Positions 21,401 to 32,500 of a stretch of 64,000 bases of DNA are shown here, piece after piece. The position numbers and the translations under genes are program-made. How positions within the stretch are numbered: the first letter of the stretch is position 1; every line of letters starts with the position of its first letter. Below the pieces are notes generated by a model. The model saw only the letters and a list, made by a program, of their open reading frames with translations, ran no database searches and was not told where the DNA came from. This DNA comes from Parus major (Eukaryota > Chordata > Aves > Passeriformes > Paridae), in contig NC_031770.1 of assembly GCF_001522545.3 (NCBI RefSeq), positions 21,900,163 through 21,964,162 of the forward strand, written 5' to 3'.

Positions 21401-21846
21401 AGTAGCTTACCTCTACTACTACTGGAAGATGACCTTGACGATGAGTGTGATGAGGAGGAAGAAGTGGATGTACTGCTAGAAGACGATGTGGATGAAACAG
21501 ATGAGGATCTGCTTCTGCTACGCTTTCGTTTCCTTTTTTCTTTTCCTTAGGGCAACACAAGACAACAGTGACAAGCCTGCTAGTAATTGTGGCCTACAGA
21601 AATGACTCTTACTAGAATTTAAAGACAATGAACCCCTGTTCTGAGGGGTTGCTTGTGCTTTTGCCCTCTCTTCCAGTGTGCCATGGTCTACTGCCATCAG
21701 CGAGTGACCGAGCCTGGTTAAGTGGCACAGAGGGTGACACAAACACCACAGAACATCAACAGATCACAGCACCTACCTCGGGCTTTCAGCCCTTCTTCTG
21801 AGGTTGCACACAGCGTCCTACTTTTTTCATCCTTCCTGTTATCCAT
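18387..21846 (-). CDS. Lys/Ser-rich 161-residue protein at the LINC00467 (C1orf97) position
   Basis: Six coding exons, complement(join(18387..18437,19824..19916,20148..20231,20709..20761,21411..21545,21777..21846)), all GT-AG with matching phases, give 161 residues. The N-terminus starts MDNRKDEKSR. Residues 25-36 are Lys/Arg-rich and pass into a Ser tract (27 Ser among 44 residues of that exon, with RSRSRSSS). Lys-rich blocks cover about 70-110. GPVQLSK, NENYSMITGKKIKMKIKKTK and the last exon RDRNRAQLLEFLNSAL follow. There is no signal peptide or membrane segment; it is probably nuclear and largely disordered, with a short C-terminal helix. I recognise no named family with certainty and infer no function. 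It lies between TRAF5 and RD3 in TRAF5 orientation, where human has the lncRNA LINC00467. Confidence 0.82.
19824..19916 (-). CDS. Lys/Ser-rich gene, coding exon 5 of 6
   Basis: 31 codons, phase 0 at both ends, residues 115-145: FFKNKKKNENYSMITG then a basic Lys/Ile/Met run and TKEDIE. Donor gtaaga, acceptor ttcag. Confidence 0.82.
20148..20231 (-). CDS. Lys/Ser-rich gene, coding exon 4 of 6
   Basis: 28 codons, phase 0, residues 87-114. Mostly Lys/Arg/Glu, ending KEKTGPVQLSK before donor gtatgc. Acceptor is attgtag. Confidence 0.82.
20709..20761 (-). CDS. Lys/Ser-rich gene, coding exon 3 of 6
   Basis: 53 bases. Completes a split Asp codon (G|AT) and encodes SPKSKSKKKKKEKHNKK (residues 70-86). 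Acceptor gattttag, donor gtattg. Confidence 0.8.
21411..21545 (-). CDS. Lys/Ser-rich gene, coding exon 2 of 6 (Ser tract)
   Basis: 135 bases, starting with two bases that finish Gly24 and ending with one base of Asp69. It encodes a KEKRKRKRSRSRSSS start and a Ser-dominated run with a few Thr, His and Arg. The Ser codons are mixed (TCN and AGY), so this is not a simple codon expansion. Donor is gtaagc. Confidence 0.83.
21777..21846 (-). CDS. Lys/Ser-rich gene, start-codon exon
   Basis: ATG at 21846 opens MDNRKDEKSRTLCATSEEGL and ends in one base of Gly24 before donor gtaggt. An acceptor (ctgactag) sits two bases 5' of the ATG at 21848, so the upstream 5' UTR is on another exon, probably in the CpG island. 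Confidence 0.8.
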
Positions 21847-21954
21847 ATCTAGTCAGAATCAAAAGGACATTAAATGACATCATTTACAAAATACTCTGGG
21901 AGGGAGGGAGGGCGCGGAAGTTCAGAAACAGAGGAAAAGAGCCAGCAGGCCTGA

Positions 21955-22080
21955 GGAACCACAGGGTGGTTCAGGCTGGAAAGGGCCACAGAGGGGCCAC
22001 AGAAGGTCACCTGCTCCAACCTCCCTGCTCCACACGGTCATCCCGGAGCACACGGCACAGGATCACATCCCCCCCCATGA
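21955..22080 (-). mobile_element. CR1 LINE 3'-end fragment
   Basis: Plus strand reads gtggttcaggctggaaaggg, then cctgctccaacctccctgct and ggagcacacggcacaggatc, which follow the reverse complement of avian CR1 3' ends. It lies in the first intron of the Lys/Ser-rich gene, against the CpG island. Confidence 0.68.
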
Positions 22081-22710
22081 CACCGCACCACACTGCGGAG
22101 GGAGAGCACCTCCAGCCTCATCCCTCTGCACCAGGAACCGGAGGCCAGACCCGCGTTTGGGTGCCGCTAGCGCACACGCCAGGGGGGTTTCACCCACGCC
22201 GACGTGTCGGGCTGTCGCTGGACCACGGATCCCACCCACGGCCCGGCCCGGTCCAGTCCAGCCCGGTCCACCCTTCCCCGGCCGCCCCAGGGACCCCGAC
22301 CCACCTGCGCTGCGGCCGCGGCCGCCCCGGCTCCGCCGCCCCTCGCCCGGCACCGCCCGCGACCCGGAAGGGCTGGGGCTGCCCGCCGCCGCTTCCGGCC
22401 CTCCCTCACGGCAGCCGGAGACACACGGCCCCCACACACGGCCGGGACACATACACGGCCCCGACACACGGCCCCGACACACGGCCGGGAGCACGGCCCC
22501 GACACACGGCCAGGAGTACGGCCCGGACACACGGCCGGGAATACGGCCCCGACACACGGCCCCGACACACGGCCGGGAGCACGGCCCCGACACACGGCCG
22601 GGAATACGGCCCCGACACACGGCCCCCTCAGCGCCTTGCGACACGCTGGGCTTTGCCCTGCCGAGCGTCCCCTTCCCCGCTGCGAAATACCGCGTTCCTA
22701 AGCACGCTGT
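22060..22710 (-). promoter_or_regulatory. CpG-island promoter of the Lys/Ser-rich gene
   Basis: Very GC- and CpG-rich next to the 5' end of the minus-strand gene. A strong minus-strand donor (GCGCAG|gtgggt) puts the end of a non-coding first exon at 22305. Two ETS-type motifs lie just upstream for minus-strand transcription: CCGGAAG at 22364-22370 and its reverse complement at 22392-22398. The transcription start is not visible directly. Confidence 0.65.
22420..22626. repeat. GC-rich minisatellite
   Basis: About ten copies of acacacggcc within about 205 bases, spaced by ccccg, gggagcacggcc, gggaatacggcc or variants, forming a higher-order pattern. It lies within the CpG island upstream of the probable first exon of the minus-strand gene. 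Confidence 0.93.
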
Positions 22711-23085
22711 AGTCATGGGATACTGGAACAGTTCCTGTTCCTGCTCTGAACCGAAACAAATCCCAGCCCTGCTGAGCCCAAACCCGCCTTAACCACAAAT
22801 TATCGCGGCAGTGCATCCTCAGACCTCCGGGATATTCACCTGGCCTGGCTCAGGATTTACTGAACTTGCGTGTGCGGCTGCTCTGCGATATCCAAGTGCA
22901 AACCAAAACACCCAAGAAGTACACTGATTTCTAATCTAAAGCAGTGTTGGTTTGTTTTTGTTGGGCTTTTTTTTTTGTGTTGTGTTGTTTAAAATTAGTG
23001 TAAATAAATACCCGGTACTCAAGTCTGCTTCAATCCAGCCAAAAGGAATATAGGCCAGAGTCCCTCCAGAAGGATGATAAAATTA

Positions 23086-23091
23086 TTTATT
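23086..23091 (-). terminator. Candidate TRAF5 polyadenylation signal
   Basis: AATAAA on the minus strand (plus-strand tttatt). A second copy is at 23336-23341. Chosen by consensus and position only. Confidence 0.3.
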
Positions 23092-25996
23092 CTTACTTTA
23101 GTTTATGTACACAGTAAAGACATTTGGCTAGAAAAATGCCTCTGTTGTAGTAGGAGCTATTCAAACAACTACAAACTATCAATAAATACATTAGAAACAT
23201 ATGGTATGCTGATGTAGAAATATCCTACGCTCTTTTGGTTACTTACTCAGTACAGTATTATTGAAAAGTTTTTTGGTATTCTTCATGCAACATCAAAAGT
23301 CTTCCTAACAATTCATGCTATACAACATGTTTTTCTTTATTAGAAATGGGATGAAATTTAAAACCCTGTTTACAAGTAGTAAAAAAATCACTGAAAATTT
23401 TAACATAAATCTCTTAATTTCTGTACTAAAAAGAACCAATTTAAAGAGGGTTGTCTTTAAAAAAATTAATTTTATCAACTAATTATATATAAAACAGGCA
23501 GTATTTCAAAAGGGATGTTTCCATCACCCAGGATGAATTTGTGCTTCAGAATTTTAAAAGGAATATTTATGGCAAAAACCTAAACCCAACCAGTAGGTAG
23601 AGGAGAGATTGCAGTATGAACTGCCTAAAACCAAACATGCTTCCAAAATCTGTCGAGGAAAACGCTAAACACTTACCCACATCACTATGCCATCACCTAT
23701 TGTAACAATTAGAAATGGAGTTTTAATAATACTTAGCTCTTTTCATGCTCAAACTTCTTCACAAACATTTAAATAGCCCTAATGCTTCTGCAAATATTAT
23801 TATCCCCACTTTACATTTGGGGTGGTGGAGGTGGAGAGGGCTAGGAATTTGCCAGGATACAGACCACGCACATCCATTTCATCTTGCCTCCTTTGCTTGT
23901 CTGAGCTCTTTATCACTTTCTGTATTTAACACTCAATGTACTGGAGAGCTCCAGGACACAGGGATGGTACATTCCCATCAGTTATTACTGGTTACTATGC
24001 AAGTTATGTCACTTTGAAAGTTACATGACAAATATTAGAGTAAAAATCAACATGAAATCCAGGCTTATGGTTGATGTCACAGAATGGCACGCCCCTGTCA
24101 AAACAAGCCTGCTCTTTCTGTAACCAAGTGTTACGTCTAGTTTGTTCTGTTTTACAGCTGAAATGACCCTGGAGGTTAATGGTTGTGGTACACAAGAATA
24201 AAATTTGTTCCTCACAATCTGTCCCTGTGAACACGGAAAGCAGCTCTGATGGTGGCTCTGTAAATCTTGACACTGTGAACCAAAAAGGACTTCTAGATGA
24301 AAAAGATTTCACATGTGCTAACCCACCATGAGGCACAGATTACTAAGGTCTCTTCCCTTCCACCTGAGTTAGAAAATACATGTGTCTGAATTATGTCCTG
24401 AAAACCATGTGGAAAAGTAAATGTCTAGCCATAAGATTGCAGATACAAAATAAAGTATTTTGCCTTCATTTTGGTATCAGTCCTTGAATTATTTAGATTG
24501 TTGTCAACATCCTGCACAGGAAGGGCATCTTCCAATTTGCCCTCCAGAATTTTCTATTTATGCCTTTCAGTCTGTGCCCTGTTTTGATTTTTATCCTGCC
24601 TAGTTTACTCTTACTCTAAAACCAGCTTAGTTTCTTGCTGTCTCTTGATAAGCTTTGGTGCAATGGATAATGCTGTGGTGTTTCCCTGCCTGACCTGTGA
24701 GAGATGAGAGACACAAAATTCTTCCACTTGTAATAACAAAATGACTGAGTATGCAAAACTACATCCCTCTTACAGGCACCCAAAGGGCTTTAAAAAGGCA
24801 CCTGTGTTCTGTGTCACTTGTTCCTCAGTGCCTGATCTTGGTGGTTTTAGCGTGTCCCAAATAAGCCCTGTACAATGCACACATTCCCTTGCAGTATGGA
24901 AGAAACTTGGAATAAAAATTAAGATCTTCAGACATCACAGTCAGCAGCTGTGTCATCCTTTAACAAACACTAAAGCTGCATTGATTGTAAAAATTGGGTT
25001 CTTACAGCAACCTCACTCCCTAATCCATTTTCCCCCTTCTTCGCCAAACTTCTAGGAGAGAGGAAAAGTGCATGTTATGTGAGCTATTCCCCAAGCTCTT
25101 CCTGCCTTTTTTAGAGCTGGTAAGGCCAGAAAACATCTCTTTTTCACAGATGTGGCAGCAAAAGAACAGGAGTTTTGCTGCTCTTCCAGCAGCGCAGCCA
25201 GGAGCTGGCAGGCTGGCCGAGTGCCCTGCCTCTGGCCGCGTCCTGAGAGGTGAGAAGCACCTGCAGCTTTTGGCTTCAGATGGGGACTGTGGATGTTTAC
25301 CACCAATGGAAAACAGTCCCAAGGCACTAGGCAGGAATGGAAAGGACACAAGAAAGCTGTTGTGACCTGGGAGTACTCTGTACAGCTGAAAAAACAGGAT
25401 AAAAAAGTAAGAGGCATTGGCTCCTTCCTCTGGGCTTTCTGGAAGAACACCATTCAAACAAATAAAAAAGATGCAAGATACTTGGCAAATGTTTTCTCTG
25501 CCTAACTGAAGCCTTTCTCCCTGCTTCAAAAATCCAAGAGATGGAGGGATCAAGACACATTGACTCAAATTTGCTAATGTCAAAATGTTTCCTTTGCAGA
25601 CAGATGAAATGCACTTGCATGTTTGGGCATGGCTTCATTTCTGTGTGAGGGAGAGGAGCCCACAGGCCTGCCTGGGCTCCAGGGAGATCACTGAAGGAGG
25701 TTGATTTCCAAACGCCAGTCTGGTGATGGGAGCCCAGCATTCCCCCCAGCCTGGACTGAACCAATCTGGATCATGCTTGCACCAACCCGGACTTCTAACT
25801 GTCTTAAAATTGCAGTCTTGAAAAAAAAGGGTAGAAAAGGAAAGGCTGATTGGCAATTCATTATCTGTCCTGTAGTCCAAAGCCATGAAATGTTCTCAAG
25901 TAGCTTGACTGGTGGCAGTTTGCTATTGCATGGCTGGTGTTCACCAGAAAAGCAGTTCCTCATGCTTACAGCGGTCACACTGATTGGGCTCGCTTT
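23086..25996 (-). other. TRAF5: TRAF5 3' UTR (probable, extent uncertain)
   Basis: Non-coding sequence after the TRAF5 stop. Minus-strand AATAAA copies occur at 23336-23341 and 23086-23091, the only canonical ones I noticed in this stretch. A 3' UTR of 2.6-2.9 kb would be long. The ORFs at 25.0-26.0 kb have no recognisable product. Confidence 0.4.
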
Positions 25997-26574
25997 TCAC
26001 AGTTCCTCCAGATCAGTTAGATCCACGACCACTTTCAAAAAGAGAGTGTCATCTCTGATGTAGGTGTTCTTTGTGTTCTCCAGGACGGCGTGTGGCACGA
26101 AGCGCGGACAGCCGGAGGCAATATTCATTTCTCCATCTGGCCTTTTGAAACTGCTGCTGTTGGGGTCAGCTCTAAAGACTTCCACAATGTGATTTTTTTT
26201 CCCACTTTGGTCCAAAAGCATAAGTGTAACCTTCTGCTTGAAAGGCCACAGCAGCAGTGAGTCAAACTCACCCCTCATGACCACGAAGTAGAGGGAGATG
26301 TGCGTTCCCTTTCCCGAGCCGTCCCCGTTCAGGTAGGCTCTCGCACACAACCTGTACCCACAGCGGCTGGTGTAGAAGGGCTGGCTGGCTATGGACAGCA
26401 CACGGCCCTCCACTGCCTCTTTCTTCTTCATCTTGTAGTCTGTGATTTTCCAGATTAACTTCCCATTGTAGCACGTGCCTTCCAAAAGCTTAAATCGTTC
26501 TTCGTTTTTATTGAGCTGTGCTTTGTGAATATTGATCTGGAGATCATGTTTGCTGGACTGATCTTCCAAAACAA
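25997..26574 (-). CDS. TRAF5: TRAF5 terminal coding exon (MATH/TRAF-C)
   Basis: Acceptor tctcag. Finishes split Val362, then 191 codons and TGA. Holds the end of the coiled coil (INIHKAQLNKNEERFKLLEG) and the whole MATH domain, which trimerises and binds receptor tails. Ends VVDLTDLEEL. Confidence 0.97.
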
Positions 26575-29500
26575 CTGAGAGAGGAGGCAAAGAAAAGAAA
26601 TAGAATAAAAAAAAAAGAGAGAGACATTTGGTAAAATAAAGCTATCAGAGCCCTGGATAAAGCAAGAACCCAGACTCAAGCTGGCAAAACTCATCTACCC
26701 AAGCCTGAGTACAGGCTATGAACTGTTAACTTTTTAACACTGTAACTGCAGCTAGTGGTTCAATAAGAAAAGCTGGCAACTATAAAACATGAATGCCTGA
26801 ACAGTGCCACGGCCTCTATCACAGTGCAGGAACCAAACCAAGGCCAGCTCTGTGGCCCTGCAGTGCCACTGGAGTTCAGGAGATATTGTGCAGTAGGGAA
26901 AGGCGGGAGAACACCGCACACACCATCACAGTTTGGTCTCAGAATGCAAGAAAAAAGCCCTTTCTAGTGAAGAGCTCCAAATGATTTGGTGTAGCACCAG
27001 AGCCTTCACTTAGCCACCAGAAAATCAGCAAACCTCCCCTACCTGTGCAGGCAAGTGCCAACATACCCATACGCTGGTCGTATGTCTCCATCAGGGCAAT
27101 CTTCTGTTTCACGTTTTCAATTGTGTCAAACAGGGGCCGCAGGTCTAATTTACTTTGCTGCTGGTTTGCCATCTGTATTAGCTGTTTCACTTGTGATTCC
27201 AGGCGTGCAGACTTATCCAGGTGACTAGCCAGAGCCTTCCCAGTTCATGCCCATTGGAGGAGGGTGGGAAGTAGACACAAGAGATATCCATAAAACCAGT
27301 TATTTGCTTTGAATTAAGATACTGAAGTCTTTAGCATGTCAGCACTATCAACAATATGATGCATTCAAAGTGCTGTGCTGGCTTAGGAATTTATCCCAGT
27401 GCTCCTTCATGATTAATTCAGCTCATTTACAGACTGAGAAGTCATCCCTCATTCAGAACCCATTCTCACTGCACCACTTCATTCAACTCATTATTTAAAT
27501 TTACACCTGCACATTTGCCCTGGGCATCTGACCGTAAGGATTTGTACAGTGCTTTTTGCTCAGATCACATATCCAGACTTCTGTATCAATTAAAATGAAA
27601 AGATAATAACATATCATAAGAAATGAGGTCTTTGAGAAGGCTGTGCTATTAATGACAACTGTTACTGGAGAAACATATTTCAGGATGCAAGAAAGCAATT
27701 GGTAAAAAAGGTAAAATCAATGTCTCACCTGAGTGCTTACCATCAAGTTGCTATTGTTACCAAACAATTGTGTATACTGTCTGAATTCTTTCTCACACTT
27801 CTTAATGGCATCTGCTAGCTGCTGGATTTTAATCTCTTTACATTCCAGGCTCTTATACAGGTCAGATATCTACAGATGGAAAAATCAAGTGAGCTAGATA
27901 GAGCACTCCTTAATTCACTGTTTGTGAATAAGCACTGGCAAGAACTGCACATAAGGTAATCAGAGTTTTGAGCAGATCTATGTGGCTCCAGGTGCAAAGA
28001 GGCTCCTATCTCTCATTCCCATCCATGATGGTCCATTTGGCTCTACAGTGGGACAATATATACTTACATGCACACGTGCATGTGTATTTTTCTGTGTATG
28101 TATATGCATTTTTTTCCTTTACTGAGGTCTAACCAGCAGAAGAGATGATTCAGTGAAGGATACACACTTCAAAACCAAGTTTTAGCAGTTTGGGGCTCTT
28201 ACTTCTTCCATAAACAAGCGAAAAGTAAGTCCCCCATCAGTTTGGATCCATTCAGTTAACAGCACTGGGCGTACACCCAGTGTCTCCTGCTGGGAGCCAA
28301 AGAAGTGATCTTGAGCAGAGAGCTGCTGTCCTCTGTGCTGCTTCCACACAGAGCAGTAACTGGGGCAGCTAAATGCTGCTTTTTGGAGCAACCTGGCCAG
28401 CCAGTGAAACTTTAAGATGCTTTATCTCTAAACTCCATATCCACTGTAAAACAGAGACTGAAAGCAAATGAGTTGAGCAATAGCAAGAGGAGCCTCCCAC
28501 TGTGCCTGGCGTAGAATATACATGCCTGAGCACAGAGAGGTTTCCCTGTAATTCACTGACTTCACTAGAAGACCATATTCTGTCTTCTGAGGTGTGGAAA
28601 GACTATAAAAGGAGTCATTTAAAATGTAGCTGAGCTAAACCAGGCAACAAATGTAGAATCTCATATCATCCTCTAACCAGTCAAGAACTGCTGAAGAGTT
28701 CTCATTAAATATGACTTACCTGTTCTTCCAGTCGGGAGTTCTTGTCTAAAATCTGCAGCATGTGTTCCCTCAGGGCACTGTTTTCATGTTCAGCAAGTTT
28801 CCCTCTTTTAACCTTAGTGAGACAGAGGGGAGAAGTGAAAGAATAAAATAGTAAGATAAGCAGATTTTTGAAGCTCTTGGTAAAAAATTTAATGATGCAA
28901 ACATTCAAAATGTCTCCTTTATGCCCTGAAAATGAGGGAAGGGCAGTCCTGATTCTCTAGTGTTTCCGCTTAGCCAGCAGAAATGGTTATGAAAGAACAT
29001 AAAGTGGTTATTTTAATTATTCTGATTGGTTTGGGAGACAAAGTCCAGTCCTGGTACAGACAAAGATCCATAAAACAGTACCTTTACATGACAGCCGTAC
29101 TGCTTATATGGACAGTCCACTTCTGCCTCGGGACACACAGCATGGTGCTTTTCAATCTGCGTGTATTAAGCAGTTTGTGATTAAATAAATACTTAGTAAT
29201 TTGAAGCACTAATAAAATCTAAATGCCTGCAAAAAGGGTGAATAAAGGCCACTGTCATGACACCACCAATGACTTTACCAGGAAAATGAGTACTCAGAAT
29301 CAATAAGCAAGCCAGGTGTTTTTCCATGCTGCAAAACACCAGTGGCTTGCAGCGACAGAATAATCCACTTAGAAGATGGGAGATATATCCCTTTTAGGAC
29401 GGAACAAAGGAAACACTTAGAGCAATGAAATTTTATTGGCATGGGCCAATGTGGTCTGCAGCACAGCTTTCAGTTTTCATAAATATATGTGACCTGCTGA

Positions 29501-32500
29501 ATTGCAGTATCTGGAAAAAAATAATAGTACCTCTTTTTTCAGAATTATTTGTGAACAGTTTTGGAGACAAGGCACAGGATAATCAGGACAGTCATTTTTC
29601 TCATGGTTCTGAAGAAAAAGAAACAGAACAAGGCAATGGCTTTCATTTTTGTAAAGCAGTATATACAGAGGAAGCTATGCAAAAAGTAATCCCAAACATA
29701 CAAATGCATGACACATATCATCTTGTTCATAAGAGAGCATCAATAATTGGTATGATTTCAAGCACAATTATTACATTTTCTCCTTCAGCTACTCAGCCAA
29801 CTTTTGTTTCAGGAGTTAAGTGCCATTGCAATGCTGGAAACTTCTCACTCAGCAATATCAAGGGGAAACAGGTGCTATGAATTCTTGGGAATGCTTCATA
29901 ATCTTACCTTTATGTTAATTAACACCACGTATGTGTTACAGTACTGGCACCTCTCTTCCCGGAATTTACAGTGCTGGCTTAAGTGCTCTTTCAAGTCTTT
30001 GCGAAGAATTTGATCCCGACACCCATCATTAGTGCATTGCATGCTTTCAAACAAACACTGCTGCAGATGCTCCTGCAACACACACCAGCAGATTAAATGC
30101 CAAATGGCCAGTGTGACCAGTTTCCTCAAATCAATAATCACCTAAGCATTCAGAATATGAACGGACACTGTGATTTACAAAGGCAACATATAGCAAATGG
30201 TTCTTATTTAAAAAAAAAACCCCTAAGGCAAAGCTGGAACAAGCTAATAGCTGTAATATATGCTACTTACAGTGTACAGCTGTCATAATCTTTGTACTTA
30301 AACCACATTTCTACAATAACTCTGAAGACAATCACGGGAATTTAGTTGATCATAAATACACAGAGCTGTTATGAAAATCAAAAGCTTCAAAATTTGATCA
30401 AGCAAACCAACCTGATATCGTCCCAGAATTATTTTTGAATTGCAGTCAGGGAAGTTTTTGCAGAACACATGCAAGTTAAGAACTTCTCTTTTACAGCAGT
30501 TGTCTTTGAATACCTTCAAAGGAAGCAAACCAGCCTTAATATGCAGTCACACAGGATGTTATAAATAATATAAAAGAACATCACTACAGATCTTCTAGGT
30601 GTTCAAGTGTAAATGACAATTGTGAGTATGGCTCTTGATAATTCATATTGAAAATTTGTATTAAAACTATAAATTAAACCATTTATGACATTTCTAGTAA
30701 GCATAGGGGTTTTTTCCCCCAACATAGTTGTTCCACAGATGCTGATCCATCCCACAGCCAGCAGGACTAGTAGCACAGGAGCTGTATAACCACTGCCAGA
30801 GCCTGCTGTATCTAAAAGAAAGCAGATGGAGCTAACAGGCCCTGAAGGCCAAACCAGCTCTGTGCATGCTCCACTATGCTCAAGCAGTGCCTTTGGGATG
30901 GAGGCGATGCTGAGATATCCTTTCTGTCACATCTGAGATGCAGCACCGTTCTCAGCTGTGTATGCAGAACCAAACAAAGCCCTCAGAGCAAACTCTCAGT
31001 CTTATTTAGAGATCTTCCTGCATTGTTGTCATCAAAATTTGCAAGTAGAAGATGGCAAATGAAAAATGAAAATCATGTGGACAGTCTAATTATAATTTCT
31101 TATCAGGAGCAGGAGAAAGAAGAAGGAGATATTTGATTTCCCTGGTATATAGTATACTTCCAAGCCTTGTAATATAAATAAGGACAAATGAATCCATTAT
31201 AAAACAAAACAACCAAAACCAACAATAGCTTCCAAAATAAAAAGGATGAACTTTTCTTTTCCTCTAAAAGTTACCCAAAAGTAAATGAGGTCTTCAGGGT
31301 TAATGTGATCTAATGGAGATAGTCAAGAAAGCAAATTAATAGCCAAGTTAAAATGAAGACAATCAGATAAACAAGATATCCTAGCAAGATAGGGGATTTA
31401 AAAAGTAAGTCAATAAAATCTCCATAAAAAAACAGACATCTGCTGACTTGGGAGGATTCAAAACTTTGTGAAATTCTTCAACACTTTACTGGAAATACAG
31501 AAGACTAAAATGAAATAACTTCAGAACATGAGGTATAAAATGAAGCTTTATATAGACAGCCATAATTCCTTCCTGGGAGAGCATCACTGAGTACACTGTT
31601 CCTTTAGCTTTATTTCAGAGACAAAAAACTGCTCTGCCCTGAGGACTAAAAGCCACCTTGTTCTCGGTTGTCTTGCCTTTCCCATGTAAATGCTGACTGC
31701 TGAATAAAACTACAGCCACTTACCTCATGCATTTTTATTGTTTCTTTGTCGACAGGACAGGTGGGTACTGCATTTAAGTCTCTAGATCAAAAGAAGAGTC
31801 ATGTTAACCCACAGGAAATTCAATTTATTTTATTAAATTGGGCTGTGCTATAATCTGACTCTGACAGAAGTCAGCAGTAGATAGCATAAAAACAAAAAAA
31901 AAAAATCCTTTAAAAACACTTTCATCTGGCAACTACACAGCCAAATTCTGCCCACAGCTCAAAGAGGGCATAAAGCAGCAACCATGAACACGTAACAGAA
32001 AGCAGAGTTTGCCCTAAGAGTGTTCAATGGTAAAAACCACAAGATGTTTTTTAATTAAGAGGACTTTGTCACTCTCCGACCATCTGCAGCTCACAAATGT
32101 CATATCTCAAAAAATCTCACTGTGTGCTTTAAATCCAGCCTTTGTCTACTAGAAGCAGTGCCCTCCTTGCTACACCAGTAAAAGAAGATCTAATGGCTTC
32201 TTTCTTAAAAGGCTTCCAGAAATCCTGTAATAGGTAGCAGGAAAACAGTCACAGAGGCAGTGTGAAAGGAGTCAACCCAGAGACAAAGCAGCAAACATGA
32301 AGCATTCACAAAAGGTAGTTAGTGACATCCGTCCACATGAAGAGGCTCCTCTGCAATCTTTCCAGGTGAAATGCTGCCCTCAGGTACACCAAAGAGTCCA
32401 TAATGTATTCCCAGACAGTCTGGGGGCAAACTCATTTGTACCAAGCAGAAGGGATGCCAGCAGCCTTGTGATCTGACTGCAGCATTAGGTAACATTAACA

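Noticed and set aside
21248..21550. Plus-strand ORF with acidic EDDLDDECDEEEE-type stretch
   Set aside because: It is the antisense shadow of the Ser-rich exon; the minus strand has splice sites and phases that fit neighbouring exons.
21804..22712. Plus-strand ORF of 302 codons (and similar ones on both strands) over the CpG island
   Set aside because: Created by the GC-rich minisatellite and CR1 remnant; Pro/Arg/Thr/His repeats in all frames, no domain, and it overlaps the start-codon exon of the minus-strand gene.
25020..25583. Minus-strand ORF of 187 codons downstream of TRAF5
   Set aside because: No recognisable domain and probably within the TRAF5 3' UTR; overlapping ORFs occur in other frames.
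29425..29880. Plus-strand ORF of 151 codons in TRAF5
   Set aside because: Antisense to TRAF5 coding exon 5 and intron; no splice or domain support.
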